Shown here: piece after piece, positions 1-7,166 of the stretch
Position numbering within the stretch: the stretch's first letter is position 1
How the letters are laid out: every line of letters starts with the position of its first letter
NCBI RefSeq assembly: GCF_000719475.1
Contig: NZ_JOGO01000126.1
Coordinates: 1-8,558, forward strand
Reading direction: 5' to 3'
Origin: Streptomyces sp. NRRL F-5630
GTDB lineage: Bacteria > Actinomycetota > Actinomycetes > Streptomycetales > Streptomycetaceae
Length of the DNA: 8,558 nt
Made by a program: the position numbers and the translations under genes
Notes under the pieces: generated by a model
Database searches by the model: none
Told to the model about the DNA's origin: nothing
The model's input: only the letters and a program-made list of their open reading frames with translations

Positions 1-30
1 CCCCCGCCCCGCCCCGAGGCTCCGCCCAGG

Positions 31-90
31 CCCGTCCGCCGGGCCCCCGCCCCGTCCGCCGGGCCCCCGCCCCGTCCGCCGGGCCCCCGC
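31..90. repeat. Three perfect tandem copies of a 20-bp unit
   Basis: The unit starts CCCGTCCGCC and ends GGGCCCCCGC. It occurs at 31-50, 51-70 and 71-90 without a mismatch, and a partial fourth copy of its first half appears near 113-122. Each unit contains CCCG-TCCGC-CGGG, so each can fold into a small hairpin. The array lies about 80 nt beyond the stop codon of the leftward phoU gene. It may help end or stabilise that transcript, or may simply be slipped-strand GC-rich repeat. No coding gene is supported in 1-168. Confidence 0.85.
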
Positions 91-103
91 GCCCCGCCCG
101 CGT

Positions 104-129
104 GGCTCCGCCGCCCGTCCGCCGGAGCC
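104..129 (-). terminator. Hairpin downstream of phoU
   Basis: GGCTCCG at 104-110 pairs perfectly with CGGAGCC at 123-129 around a 12-nt loop. It starts about 40 nt beyond the phoU stop on the minus strand. There is no T-tract, which is usual for Streptomyces hairpin terminators, so termination is inferred from position and pairing only. Confidence 0.4.
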
Positions 130-168
130 CGGCGCCCGGGTCGCCCGCCCCCCGGGGGCCTCCGCTCC

Positions 169-864
169 TCAGCCCGCCGAGGGCCCGCTCTTCTCGCCCA
201 CGGGGCCCGCCGCCTGGATGGCGTCCGCGTGCTCCCCCGTCACCAGGTACACCACCCGCTTCGCCACCGACACCGCGTGGTCCGCGAACCGCTCGTAGTA
301 CCGGCCGAGGAGCGTGACGTCCACCGCCGTCTCGATCCCGTGCTTCCAGCGCTCGTCGATGAGGTGCTGGAAGAGGGTGCGGTGCAGGAGGTCCATCTCG
401 TCGTCGTCCTGCTCCAGCTGGAGGGCGAGGTCGATGTCCTTCGTGATGATGACCTCGGCAGCCTTCGCCATGAGCCGCTGGGCGAGCTGCCCCATCTCCA
501 GGAGGGTCGCCTGGAGGTCGCGCGGGACGGGGGACTCGGGGTAGCGCAGCCGGGCCTGCTTGGCGACGTGCTGGGCGAGGTCGCCCGAGCGCTCCAGGTC
601 CGCGCTCATCCGCAGGCTCGTCACGACGACCCGCAGGTCCGTCGCGACCGGCTGCTGCCGGGCGAGCAGTTCGATCGCCTTCGCCTCCAGGTCGTGCTGG
701 AGCTCGTCCACGCGCGCGTCGGCCGCGATGACGTTCTCGGCGAGCTGGAGATCGGCGTCCAGCATCGCCGTCGTGGCCCGGCCGATCGCCGAGCCGACGA
801 GCCTGGCCATCTCGACCAGGTCGTCGCTGATCGAGTCGAGTTCCTCGTGGTACGCGTCGCGCAT
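169..864 (-). CDS. phoU: PhoU, phosphate transport/signalling regulator
   Basis: A 231-residue cytoplasmic PhoU protein. The family links the phosphate transporter Pst to the PhoR-PhoP two-component system and keeps the regulon off when phosphate is plentiful. Two PhoU helical-bundle domains are visible, each ending in the family's metal-binding ExxxD signature: E91-D95 in SADLERSGD and E191-D195 in YYERFADH. The length fits the family. I chose the ATG at 862-864 (MRDAYHEEL) because it matches the usual PhoU N-terminus and has an upstream GGAGTGAGGAA ribosome-binding region. The open frame continues to 1056, but that extension is arginine-rich and would run through the regulatory spacer. The gene diverges from phoR-phoP, sharing the 865-1136 spacer with its PHO-box-like units, which suggests control by PhoP. 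The stop is TGA at 169-171. Confidence 0.95.
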   Translation of the reverse strand: MRDAYHEELDSISDDLVEMARLVGSAIGRATTAMLDADLQLAENVIAADARVDELQHDLEAKAIELLARQQPVATDLRVVVTSLRMSADLERSGDLAQHVAKQARLRYPESPVPRDLQATLLEMGQLAQRLMAKAAEVIITKDIDLALQLEQDDDEMDLLHRTLFQHLIDERWKHGIETAVDVTLLGRYYERFADHAVSVAKRVVYLVTGEHADAIQAAGPVGEKSGPSAG

Positions 865-1030
865 GGCGTTCCTCACTCCAAGACGGAGAAGTTCGAGAGC
901 GAAAAGAGGGCCGGACGGGAGTCTGCCCGCCACGGGGCGGGGAAGTCCGCCTCGGACGTCCCCCGCCGGTCGGGGGGCCTCCCGTGCCCACGCCACCACG
1001 GTCCGTCCCGTACGCGACGGGCTCCGGCCG

Positions 1031-1063
1031 CCCAAGTGAACCGCCACCGTCACCAAGGTGAAC
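1031..1063 (-). promoter_or_regulatory. PHO-box-like PhoP binding site, three 11-nt units
   Basis: Read on the minus strand, GTTCACCTTGG (1063-1053), TGACGGTGGCG (1052-1042) and GTTCACTTGGG (1041-1031) lie head to tail. The two GTTCAC cores are exactly 22 nt apart, two 11-nt turns. Streptomyces PhoP binds 11-nt direct repeats with a GTTCACC-type core. The site sits between phoU and phoR-phoP, so it fits control of both divergent transcripts. The central unit is weak. Binding is inferred, not seen. Confidence 0.75.
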
Positions 1064-1124
1064 TCTGGGCGACGAGTGTTCGAGGTGACCCCCGAACGGC
1101 TGGGAGACAGCCGACACGGCGACC

Positions 1125-1130
1125 TACCCT
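1125..1130 (+). promoter_or_regulatory. Candidate phoR -10 box placed for leaderless transcription
   Basis: TACCCT fits the actinobacterial TAnnnT -10 pattern. It is separated by only 6 nt from the phoR ATG at 1137. No Shine-Dalgarno sequence is visible before that ATG. This spacing is the usual signature of a transcript that begins at the start codon. No convincing -35 box was seen. Confidence 0.4.
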
Positions 1131-1136
1131 TGCGGC

Positions 1137-2567
1137 ATGGACGTGAACGCGGCGGTGGCCGCAGCCGCCGCTCTCGCCGGGCTCTGCACCGGTGTGATCG
1201 CCGCGCTCGCCTTCCGCTGGAGCGAGCGCGAACTCAAGCGCCCGACCAGGACCTCTCTGCACACCGACGCGGTACTGCCGCCCGGTGTCGACACCGTCCT
1301 GTCGGTCCTCTCCTCCTCCGCCGTCGTGCTCGACGAGGAGGACAACGTCGTCAAGGCCAGCTCCGCCGCGTACGCCCTCGGGCTCGTACGGGGCGGTCGC
1401 CTCGCCGTCGAGCCGATGCTCAGGCTCGCCCGCGAGACGCGCCGCGACGGCGAGATACGCCAGACCGAACTCGACCTCCCGCGCCGTACGGGCCGCGGCG
1501 GCCCGCTCGCGGTCTCCGCGCGCGTCGCCCCGCTCGGCTCCCGGCTCGTCCTCCTCCTGGTGGAGGACCTGACCCGCGCCCGCCGCATCGAGGCGGTACG
1601 GCGCGACTTCGTCGCCAACGTCAGCCACGAGCTGAAGACCCCCGTCGGCGCCCTCTCCCTCCTCTCCGAAGCCGTCATGGACGCGTCCGACGACCCCGAG
1701 GCCGTCGAGCGCTTCGCCGGGCGGATGCAGAAGGAGGCGACACGCCTGACGACGCTCGTGCAGGAGCTCATCGACCTCTCGCGCGTGCAGAACGACGACC
1801 CGCTGGAGGACGCGGAACCCGTCCTCGTACGGGACCTCGTCGCCGAGGCCGTCGACCGCTGCCGGCAGACCGCCGGTACGAAGCACATCACGATCGTCCC
1901 CGGCGGCACGGGCGAGGACCTGTCCGTGTGGGGCAACCGGGGCCAGCTCGCCGCCGCCCTCGGCAACCTCGTCGAGAACGCCGTCAACTACAGCCCCGAG
2001 CACACCCGCGTCGGCATCGCCGCGCGCCGTACCCCCGCCAGCGGCGGCGATCTCATCGAGATCGCGGTCACCGACCAGGGCATCGGGATCTCCGAGAAGG
2101 ACCGCGAGCGCGTCTTCGAGCGCTTCTACCGCGTCGACCCGGCCCGCTCCCGCATGACGGGCGGGACCGGCATCGGCCTCGCGATCGTCAAGCACGTCGC
2201 GGCCTCGCACGGCGGCGAGGTCACGGTCTGGAGCACGGAGGGCGAGGGCTCGACCTTCACCCTGCGCCTGCCCGAGGCCGGTACCGCACGCGTCTTCGGC
2301 AGCCCCGGCGACACCTCGCGCACCACCCCCCGCACCGCCCACGGCGCCACCCGCGCCGCCACCCGACGCGCCCCGCGCGGCGGCGGTGGCGGTACGGGCC
2401 AGGGCGAGGCACCCCGCGCGGCGGGCGCGCCCCGCACCCGTACGACCGCCCCCGACCACCCGGCGCCGCGCGCGTTCCGTACGCGCGCCGCCTCCCCCTC
2501 TTCCACCGGTACGTCCGACGAGACCGCCTCGTTCGAACCCCTTCCCGCCCCGGAGGTCCTTCCGTGA
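1137..2567 (+). CDS. phoR: PhoR, phosphate-sensing histidine kinase
   Basis: Membrane sensor kinase of 476 residues that phosphorylates PhoP during phosphate starvation. There is one N-terminal membrane helix at about residues 4-26, then a PAS-like region at about 50-145. The H-box NVSHELKTP follows, with the phospho-accepting His164. The ATPase domain shows the N-box NLVENAVNY (277-285), the G1 box DQGIG (313-317), an F-box-like ERVFERFYRVD and the G2 box GGTGIGLAI (342-350). The SenX3/PhoR-type catalytic core ends near residue 380. About 95 further residues are rich in Ala, Arg, Thr, Pro and Gly, look disordered, and make this protein longer than the roughly 426 residues I recall for S. coelicolor PhoR. 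The ATG at 1137 starts a typical short N-terminus before the membrane helix. The stop overlaps the phoP start by 4 nt. Confidence 0.95.
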   Translation: MDVNAAVAAAAALAGLCTGVIAALAFRWSERELKRPTRTSLHTDAVLPPGVDTVLSVLSSSAVVLDEEDNVVKASSAAYALGLVRGGRLAVEPMLRLARETRRDGEIRQTELDLPRRTGRGGPLAVSARVAPLGSRLVLLLVEDLTRARRIEAVRRDFVANVSHELKTPVGALSLLSEAVMDASDDPEAVERFAGRMQKEATRLTTLVQELIDLSRVQNDDPLEDAEPVLVRDLVAEAVDRCRQTAGTKHITIVPGGTGEDLSVWGNRGQLAAALGNLVENAVNYSPEHTRVGIAARRTPASGGDLIEIAVTDQGIGISEKDRERVFERFYRVDPARSRMTGGTGIGLAIVKHVAASHGGEVTVWSTEGEGSTFTLRLPEAGTARVFGSPGDTSRTTPRTAHGATRAATRRAPRGGGGGTGQGEAPRAAGAPRTRTTAPDHPAPRAFRTRAASPSSTGTSDETASFEPLPAPEVLP

Positions 2568-3244
2568 CCCGAGTGCTCGTCGTCGAGGACGAGGAATCCT
2601 TCAGCGACGCCCTGTCCTACATGCTCCGCAAGGAGGGCTTCGAGGTGGCGATCGCCGCCACCGGGCCCGACGGCCTCGACGAGTTCGAGCGCAACGGAGC
2701 CGACCTGGTCCTCCTCGACCTCATGCTCCCCGGACTGCCGGGGACCGAGGTCTGCCGCCAGCTGCGCGGCCGTTCCAACGTCCCCGTGATCATGGTGACC
2801 GCGAAGGACAGCGAGATCGACAAGGTCGTCGGCCTGGAGATAGGGGCCGACGACTACGTGACGAAGCCGTTCTCCTCGCGTGAGCTGGTCGCCCGCATCC
2901 GCGCGGTGCTGCGCCGCAGGGGCGAGCCCGAGGAGGTCACGCCGACCGCCCTGGAGGCGGGCCCGGTCCGGATGGACGTGGAGCGGCACGTCGTGACGGT
3001 GGGCGGCGGCAAGGTCGATCTGCCGCTCAAGGAGTTCGACCTCCTGGAGATGCTGCTGCGCAACGCGGGGCGCGTGCTGACCCGTATGCAGCTCATCGAC
3101 CGCGTGTGGGGCGCCGACTACGTGGGCGACACGAAGACGCTCGACGTCCACGTCAAGCGCCTGCGCGCCAAGATCGAGCCGGACCCCTCGGCGCCGAGGT
3201 ACCTGGTCACGGTGCGCGGGCTCGGGTACAAGTTCGAGCCGTAG
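2564..3244 (+). CDS. phoP: PhoP, OmpR-family response regulator
   Basis: DNA-binding partner of PhoR, 226 residues, the master regulator of phosphate starvation in Streptomyces, where it also represses nitrogen and antibiotic genes. The receiver domain spans about residues 1-118, with acidic pocket E8/D9, phospho-acceptor Asp52 in LLDLMLPG, Thr79 and Lys101 in the TKPF motif. A winged-helix domain follows at about 128-226, with the usual LPLKEFDLLEMLL start, the recognition-helix region TLDVHVKRLRAKIE and the C-terminal VRGLGYKFEP. Start is GTG at 2564 inside GTGA, shared with the phoR stop. GGAGG at 2552-2556 lies 7 nt before it, within the end of phoR, pointing to translational coupling. 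A strong hairpin follows the TAG stop. Confidence 0.97.
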   Translation: MTRVLVVEDEESFSDALSYMLRKEGFEVAIAATGPDGLDEFERNGADLVLLDLMLPGLPGTEVCRQLRGRSNVPVIMVTAKDSEIDKVVGLEIGADDYVTKPFSSRELVARIRAVLRRRGEPEEVTPTALEAGPVRMDVERHVVTVGGGKVDLPLKEFDLLEMLLRNAGRVLTRMQLIDRVWGADYVGDTKTLDVHVKRLRAKIEPDPSAPRYLVTVRGLGYKFEP

Positions 3245-3256
3245 AGGGACCGCGCA

Positions 3257-3308
3257 CACGCCGAAGGGGCCGGTCACCGTCGACACGGTGACTGGCCCCT
3301 TCGGCGTG
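3257..3308. terminator. Bidirectional hairpin terminator between phoP and the lipoprotein gene
   Basis: Arms 3257-3280 and 3285-3308 form a 24-bp stem with one G-T wobble (3272/3293) and a CGAC tetraloop. It starts 12 nt after the phoP stop. The gene at 3426-4088 converges on it from the right. There is no U-tract. The near-perfect long stem between convergent genes fits a two-way terminator. Positions 3309-3425 hold nothing else I can support. Confidence 0.85.
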
Positions 3309-3425
3309 CGGGACGCGGGTGGCGGCGCGTGGCGTGCCGGGTGCGGTGCTCGGCGCGTGGCCGGTGCGGGGCGTGACCGGGGGCCCGCGGGGCGCGTGCG
3401 GCGCGCCGCCTTCGTGCCCGGCGTG

Positions 3426-4088
3426 CTACTGGGCCGTGCCGCCGCTCGCCGGGGAGGAGGCACCGGCGTCGGGCGAGCCGCTGCCCGTCGCGGGCTCGCC
3501 GGAGGCGCCGGAACCCGGGGACGCGGAGGAGGAGGCGGACGGCGAGCCCGAGGCGGACTCACTGGCGCTCGCGCTCGGCGTTTCGCTCGGGCCCCAGCCC
3601 TTGAAGTAGTGGTTCGCGGGCAGGACGTACGCGTTGATCTTGACGGTGCCCGTCGTGCTCAGGCTGAAGGTGACCTCCTGGACGTCACCGTCGTTGAGAG
3701 CCTCGCGACCGCTGGGCAGCTTCGCCGAGGCGTTGCCCTCGCCCCCGATGATGACCTTGCCGTGCGCGGGCACGGAGATCGCGCCGGAGCCCTTGGCGGG
3801 CTTCAGGTCCGCCTGCTTGCCCCCGACGCTGAGCGAGTCGAGGGTCTGCGCCTTGGCGCTGTTGTTGAAGACGGTCGCGAGGATCGCGGCCGGGCCGCTC
3901 GCGTCGCGCTTCGGCTGGGTGACGACGGTGACGTTCTGGACCTTGACGACGCCGACCGAGGTGGCGGCGTTGTCCGGCCTCACTTGGAGCGTCTGGGCGT
4001 TGTTACCGGCGCCGCAGGCGGCGAGCGTGGCGATCGAGAACGCGAGGGCGGAGGCGGCGAGGGCGCCGCGTCGAAGGCTGCTGCTCAC
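3426..4088 (-). CDS. Secreted lipoprotein, DUF461/PCuAC-like, Ser-rich tail
   Basis: A 220-residue predicted surface lipoprotein. The N-terminus has arginines (SSSLRRGAL), a hydrophobic stretch and a lipobox T-L-A-A-C with Cys25 as the lipid anchor. Residues about 30-166 read as a beta-sandwich-like domain (QNVTVVTQPK, VFNNSAKAQTLDSLSVGG, VPAHGKVIIGG, EVTFSLSTTG). This resembles actinobacterial lipoproteins annotated as DUF461, related to the PCuAC copper chaperones, but I see no full His/Met copper motif, so copper binding is doubtful. The last 54 residues are a low-complexity Ser/Ala/Gly/Pro tail. Start is GTG at 4086-4088, with AAGGAG 11 nt before it. The open frame reaches 4196, but that extension would bury the signal peptide. 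The gene is convergent with phoP. A lipoprotein follows phoP in other Streptomyces as I recall. Function unknown. Confidence 0.8.
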   Translation of the reverse strand: MSSSLRRGALAASALAFSIATLAACGAGNNAQTLQVRPDNAATSVGVVKVQNVTVVTQPKRDASGPAAILATVFNNSAKAQTLDSLSVGGKQADLKPAKGSGAISVPAHGKVIIGGEGNASAKLPSGREALNDGDVQEVTFSLSTTGTVKINAYVLPANHYFKGWGPSETPSASASESASGSPSASSSASPGSGASGEPATGSGSPDAGASSPASGGTAQ

Positions 4089-4817
4089 GGCGGCGGCTAC
4101 TCCTTGAACGAGGACGTGAAGCGGGCACGGAACGAAACGTTGCGGTACGGGTGCGGGCGGCCCCGCACGTACGGACGGCGGTGGGGCCGCCCTCAACGGG
4201 GTGTCAGCGCGCTCAGGTTACCGAGCCGCCTCCGCGCCGCCGCACCCGACCCGCCCTTCGTGGCGGATGGCGGCCCGGGGCCCCGGTGGGGCCGCGCGGC
4301 CGACGGCGATGGCGGGGGTTGACCGGCGCCGAATTTCTCCCGTGATTCTCCTGTGATCAGGGAAAACAACCCTTGATTCCCTTGATTCAAGAGGCGGACG
4401 CGTCGGCTGGGGCGGACGTGACGAGAGCGAAGATCATATTGCGCGCCGCGCTCGCGCGCGTTTTCCCGCCGCCCCGGAAGATCGTCTTCGGTGGCGGCAC
4501 GCGCGCCTCCGGGGTAATTCCGGATTTGCTCGAAACGCCTTCCCTTCCCCGAACGGAGTAGCGAAAGACACTCTCGGCGGTGCGGACAAATCGGGACGTA
4601 TGCCCCCTTGAGGGGCCCTCGTGATCCGTGTAACTTACGCGTTTCCCTTTGTCCGGACAGCCGCTCCGACCTGCGAATACCTGCCTCCACAAGCCCCCGG
4701 ATGCACGTTTCCGGCACCGTTGTCAAGCCCCGAGATATGCCCTGACCTGCGAAAACGCCATCCAAAGGGCGGCGTTCTCGTGTTACCCTGGATAGCCACG
4801 GAAGGGGTACCTGTCAC
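4089..4817. other. 729-nt intergenic region between lipoprotein gene and carD
   Basis: No convincing gene. The stretch 4089-4320 is GC-rich and should hold the lipoprotein promoter, which I could not identify. From about 4321 the sequence becomes less GC-rich than the rest of the window. There it holds a tandem 9-mer (CTTGATTCC at 4372-4380 and CTTGATTCA at 4381-4389, the second inside CTTGATTCAAG). A possible promoter, TTGAGG at 4608-4613 and TAACTT at 4631-4636 with a 17-nt spacer, reads rightward. The 10-mer GACCTGCGAA occurs at 4668-4677 and again at 4744-4753. Short open frames here (for example 4373-4561) lack ribosome-binding sites and normal codon bias. A small RNA is possible but unproven. 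Confidence 0.6.
4751..4789 (+). promoter_or_regulatory. Candidate carD promoter with overlapping inverted repeat
   Basis: An extended -10 pattern, TG-T-TACCCT, lies at 4781-4789, about 30 nt before the carD ATG. Just upstream, GAAAACGCC (4751-4759) and GGCGTTCTC (4771-4779) form a 9-bp inverted repeat with one mismatch, placed where the -35 region would be. It could be an operator. No clear -35 box is visible. GGAAGGGG at 4800-4807 is the carD ribosome-binding site. Confidence 0.35.
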
Positions 4818-5300
4818 ATGACGTTCAAGGTTGGCGACACCGTGGTCTATCCCCATCACGGGGCCGCGCTGATCGAGGCAATCGAAACTCGCCAGATCAA
4901 AGGTGTGGACAAGACCTACTTGGTGCTCAAGGTCGCCCAGGGCGACTTGACGGTGCGTGTGCCGGCGGACAATGCGGAGTTCGTGGGTGTGCGCGATGTG
5001 GTCGGTCAGGACGGACTGGACCGGGTCTTCGAGGTGCTGCGCGCGCCTTACGCCGAGGAGCCCACGAACTGGTCGCGTCGTTACAAGGCGAACCTGGAGA
5101 AGCTCGCCTCCGGTGATGTCATCAAGGTCGCGGAGGTGGTCCGCGACCTGTGGCGCCGGGAGCGCGAGCGCGGTCTCTCCGCCGGTGAGAAGCGCATGCT
5201 CGCCAAGGCCCGTCAGATCCTCGTGAGCGAACTGGCGCTCGCCGAGAACACCAACGAGGACAAGGCCGAGGCGCTGCTCGACGAGGTACTCGCCTCCTGA
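4818..5300 (+). CDS. carD: CarD family RNA polymerase-binding transcription regulator
   Basis: A 160-residue CarD protein. The family binds the RNA polymerase beta subunit and the upstream edge of the -10 element and stabilises open complexes, notably at rRNA and other housekeeping promoters; it is essential in mycobacteria. The N-terminal Tudor-like RNA polymerase-interacting domain covers about residues 1-55 ([21 protein letters not shown]). Arg25 and Arg47 fall at the positions I recall as beta contacts in M. tuberculosis CarD. The rest is the helical DNA-binding domain, with Trp85 matching the tryptophan that wedges into the minor groove, and basic helices such as [18 protein letters not shown]. 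Start ATG follows GGAAGGGG by about 10 nt. The gene ends before a strong hairpin, so it is probably a single-gene transcript. Confidence 0.97.
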   Translation: MTFKVGDTVVYPHHGAALIEAIETRQIKGVDKTYLVLKVAQGDLTVRVPADNAEFVGVRDVVGQDGLDRVFEVLRAPYAEEPTNWSRRYKANLEKLASGDVIKVAEVVRDLWRRERERGLSAGEKRMLAKARQILVSELALAENTNEDKAEALLDEVLAS

Positions 5301-5317
5301 GCCGCCGCCTGGACACC

Positions 5318-5368
5318 TGTGCCGTGGTGCCCGTGGACCCCCGCCGGGGTGCCGGGCACCACGGCATA
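5318..5368 (+). terminator. carD terminator hairpin
   Basis: TGCCGTGGTGCCCG at 5320-5333 pairs perfectly with 5353-5366 (14 bp), and a G-T and a T-A pair extend the stem to 5318/5368. The loop contains CCCC-GCC-GGGG, which can stack a second short stem. It begins 18 nt after the carD stop and should separate carD from ispD. Confidence 0.8.
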
Positions 5369-5631
5369 CGTGTCTGTGGGCCGTGCCGCCGGGGCGTGTC
5401 CGTGGCGCGCGTCCCTGGCGGGCCCGCGCACTGTTTCTCCCCCCTCGTACCCCTCCCCGCGTGACATACGGCACGCTGGTGCCGTGCACCGGCTTCGTGC
5501 CCGGGGGGACCTGACCGGTACGTCACGGAAGGGACCGGTCTGGGCGCCTGGCCCGGCACGGTGTGGGCCTACCCACCCCGCCCGCGCACACAAACCTGTC
5601 TCCCGTATGCCCTGAGAGCCGAACGGAAGCG
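5369..5631 (+). other. Spacer before ispD, probably holding the ispDF promoter
   Basis: The gene-free interval from carD to ispD is 331 nt in all. After the carD hairpin it carries short inverted repeats such as GGTGC-CGT-GCACC near 5478-5490 and GTGGG-CCTA-CCCAC at 5563-5576. No clear -35/-10 pair stood out. Because the hairpin should block read-through, ispD-ispF most likely has its own start here. Confidence 0.45.
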
Positions 5632-6417
5632 ATGACTGAGCAAGCCAGCCCGGCGCGGGACGCCGCGGCCCCGCCGTCCCCCACCGTCCCGGTCCGTACC
5701 GCCGCCGTGATCCCCGCCGCCGGGCGCGGTGTGCGGCTCGGCCCCGGTGCCCCGAAGGCGCTGCGCGCGCTGAGCGGCACCCCGATGCTCGTACACGCGG
5801 TGCGCGCGATGGCGCGCAGCAGGGCGGTCTCGCTCGTCGTCGTCGTCGCGCCGGCGGAGGAGGTGACCGCCGTGCGCGCGCTGCTCCAGGACCACGCGCT
5901 CCCCGAGCGGACGGACTTCCGCGTCGTGGCGGGCGGGGAGACGCGCCAGGAGTCGGTACGGGCCGGCATCGAGGCGCTGCCGGAGGACGTGACCACGGTC
6001 CTGGTGCACGACGCGGCGCGCCCGCTCGTCCCGGCGGACACCGTGGACGCGGTGATCGAAGCGGTGCACGCCGGGGCACCGGCGGTGGTCCCGGCCCTGC
6101 CGCTCGCGGACACGGTCAAGGAAGTGGACCCCCGCCCGGCGGGTGAACCCGAACCGGTCGTCTCGACCCCGGTCCGCGCCCGCCTGCGCGCGGTGCAGAC
6201 CCCGCAGGGCTTCGACCGCGCGACGCTCCGCCGCGCGCACGAGGAGGTCGCCCTGGCGGGCGACGGCGCGACGGACGACGCGGGCATGTGCGAGGCGCTG
6301 GGCCTGCCGGTCGTGGTGGTCCCCGGGCACGCGGAGGCGTTCAAGGTGACACGGCCGCTGGACCTGGTCCTGGCCGAGGCGGTACTGGCCCGGAGGAGGG
6401 CGAACGATGCGTTCTGA
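5632..6417 (+). CDS. ispD: IspD, 2-C-methyl-D-erythritol 4-phosphate cytidylyltransferase
   Basis: Third enzyme of the MEP isoprenoid pathway: joins MEP and CTP to give CDP-ME plus pyrophosphate in the cytoplasm. The 261 residues include the nucleotide-binding loop [20 protein letters not shown] (24-43; Lys42 corresponds to the catalytic lysine near E. coli position 27), [16 protein letters not shown] (101-116), [11 protein letters not shown] with Asp127, VQTPQGF (188-194) and FKVTRPLDL with Lys238, equivalent to E. coli Lys213. I chose ATG 5632 (MTEQ), preceded by a weak GGAAG. An ATG at 5563 would add 23 residues of no family character. About 20 residues precede the conserved core, a short actinobacterial-style extension. 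It overlaps ispF by 11 nt, so the two should be translated together. Confidence 0.96.
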   Translation: MTEQASPARDAAAPPSPTVPVRTAAVIPAAGRGVRLGPGAPKALRALSGTPMLVHAVRAMARSRAVSLVVVVAPAEEVTAVRALLQDHALPERTDFRVVAGGETRQESVRAGIEALPEDVTTVLVHDAARPLVPADTVDAVIEAVHAGAPAVVPALPLADTVKEVDPRPAGEPEPVVSTPVRARLRAVQTPQGFDRATLRRAHEEVALAGDGATDDAGMCEALGLPVVVVPGHAEAFKVTRPLDLVLAEAVLARRRANDAF

Positions 6418-6895
6418 GGCGGCCCCCATCCCCCGGGTGGGCATCGGAACGGACGTCCACGCCTTCGCGCCGGGCCGCGAGTTGTGGTGCGCGGGCCTCC
6501 TCTGGGAGGGGGACGGACTGGCGGGCCACTCGGACGGGGACGTGGCGGCACACGCGGCCTGCGACGCCCTCTTCTCGGCGGCGGGCATCGGCGACCTCGG
6601 CGCCCACTTCGGCACGGACCGCCCCGAGTGGGCGGGCGCGGCGGGCGTGCGGCTCCTCGCCGAGGCGGCCCGCCTGGTCCGCGAGGCGGGCTTCGAGATC
6701 GGCAACGTGTCGATCCAGGTCATCGGCGTCCGCCCGAAGATCGGCAAGAGGCGGGCGGAGGCCCAACGGGCCCTGTCGGAAGCGGTCGGGGCCCCGGTCT
6801 CGGTCTCCGGCACGACGACGGACGGCCTGGGCCTCACGGGCCGGGCGGAAGGCCTGGCGGGGCTGGCGACGGCGGTGGTCTGGCAGACGGGGTGA
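6407..6895 (+). CDS. ispF: IspF, 2-C-methyl-D-erythritol 2,4-cyclodiphosphate synthase
   Basis: Fifth enzyme of the MEP pathway: cyclises CDP-ME 2-phosphate to MEcPP and releases CMP. The protein has 162 residues and the family works as a trimer with zinc. Metal ligands Asp16 and His18 are in the GTDVHAF motif and His49 follows in [14 protein letters not shown] (41-45) gives the conserved catalytic loop. The C-terminal [14 protein letters not shown] is the CMP-binding signature. The start ATG lies inside the end of ispD, with GGAGGAGGG at 6392-6400 as its ribosome-binding site. In related genomes the next gene is cysS. Here a CRISPR-bearing segment follows instead. Confidence 0.97.
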   Translation: MRSEAAPIPRVGIGTDVHAFAPGRELWCAGLLWEGDGLAGHSDGDVAAHAACDALFSAAGIGDLGAHFGTDRPEWAGAAGVRLLAEAARLVREAGFEIGNVSIQVIGVRPKIGKRRAEAQRALSEAVGAPVSVSGTTTDGLGLTGRAEGLAGLATAVVWQTG

Positions 6896-6914
6896 GGGGC
6901 GTGCGGGTGCCGGT

Positions 6915-6929
6915 GCCGGGAGGCCCGGC
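6915..6929 (+). terminator. Short hairpin after ispF
   Basis: GCCGGG (6915-6920) and CCCGGC (6924-6929) pair perfectly around AGG, 20 nt after the ispF stop. The stem is only 6 bp with no U-tract, so it may be a weak terminator or chance in GC-rich DNA. Confidence 0.35.
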
Positions 6930-6940
6930 GGTGGGGCGAG

Positions 6941-7051
6941 ACCTCGTACGGGTGGCTCACGACGCCTTCCGCCCGCGCTCTCGCGCCCTCGCGGATGCCG
7001 TGCGGCGGCTCGGCTCGCTGGACCGGTGCGGGCGGGGCGGGGGAGTACTGA
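6941..7051 (+). pseudogene. Frameshifted 3' remnant of an HD-domain hydrolase gene
   Basis: This segment is a decayed copy of the end of the intact HD gene at 7380-7958. Translation from 6944 gives SYGWLTTPSARAL, matching SYGRLTTPSARAL of the intact protein. An 8-nt insertion (CTCTCGCG, near 6977-6984) then shifts the frame, and in the new frame ALADAVRRLGSLD matches ALADAVLRTGSLD. Similarity fades near the stop. Nothing upstream of about 6930 resembles the rest of the HD gene, so the first 80 percent is missing. The remnant leads into a CRISPR leader exactly as the intact gene does, so it marks an older [HD gene - leader - array] copy. Confidence 0.8.
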
Positions 7052-7084
7052 CGGCTTTCGGTGAGGGCGCGGAGGGAGAGCAAT

Positions 7085-7166
7085 GTACGGGATGCCGGAT
7101 ATGACCGAACGCCCCCTCCTTGCTGGTACGCCACGCGACACGTGACAAAACCGCAGCTCACCGAGC
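7085..7166 (+). promoter_or_regulatory. CRISPR leader of array 1
   Basis: This segment aligns without gaps to 7993-8074, upstream of array 2, with 66 of 82 positions identical by my hand count. The most conserved blocks are CGGATATGAC, CTCCTTGC and, next to the first repeat, CACGTGACAAAAC followed by GCAG and TCACCGAGC. A leader normally carries the pre-crRNA promoter and the signals for spacer integration. Its position before intact repeats, with the degenerate repeat at the far end, agrees. Confidence 0.75.

Noticed and set aside
229..1146. Long open frame on the plus strand opposite phoU
   Set aside because: It is the antisense shadow of phoU; third-position GC bias and homology fit PhoU, not this frame.
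1050..2459. 469-codon open frame opposite phoR
   Set aside because: Ala/Gly/Arg-rich shadow typical of GC-rich DNA; the plus strand encodes a complete kinase.
2126..3562. 478-codon open frame opposite phoP
   Set aside because: Runs through phoR, phoP and the terminator, and has no recognisable domain.
4373..4561. 62-codon plus-strand frame in the carD spacer
   Set aside because: No ribosome-binding site, no coding bias, no recognised motif.
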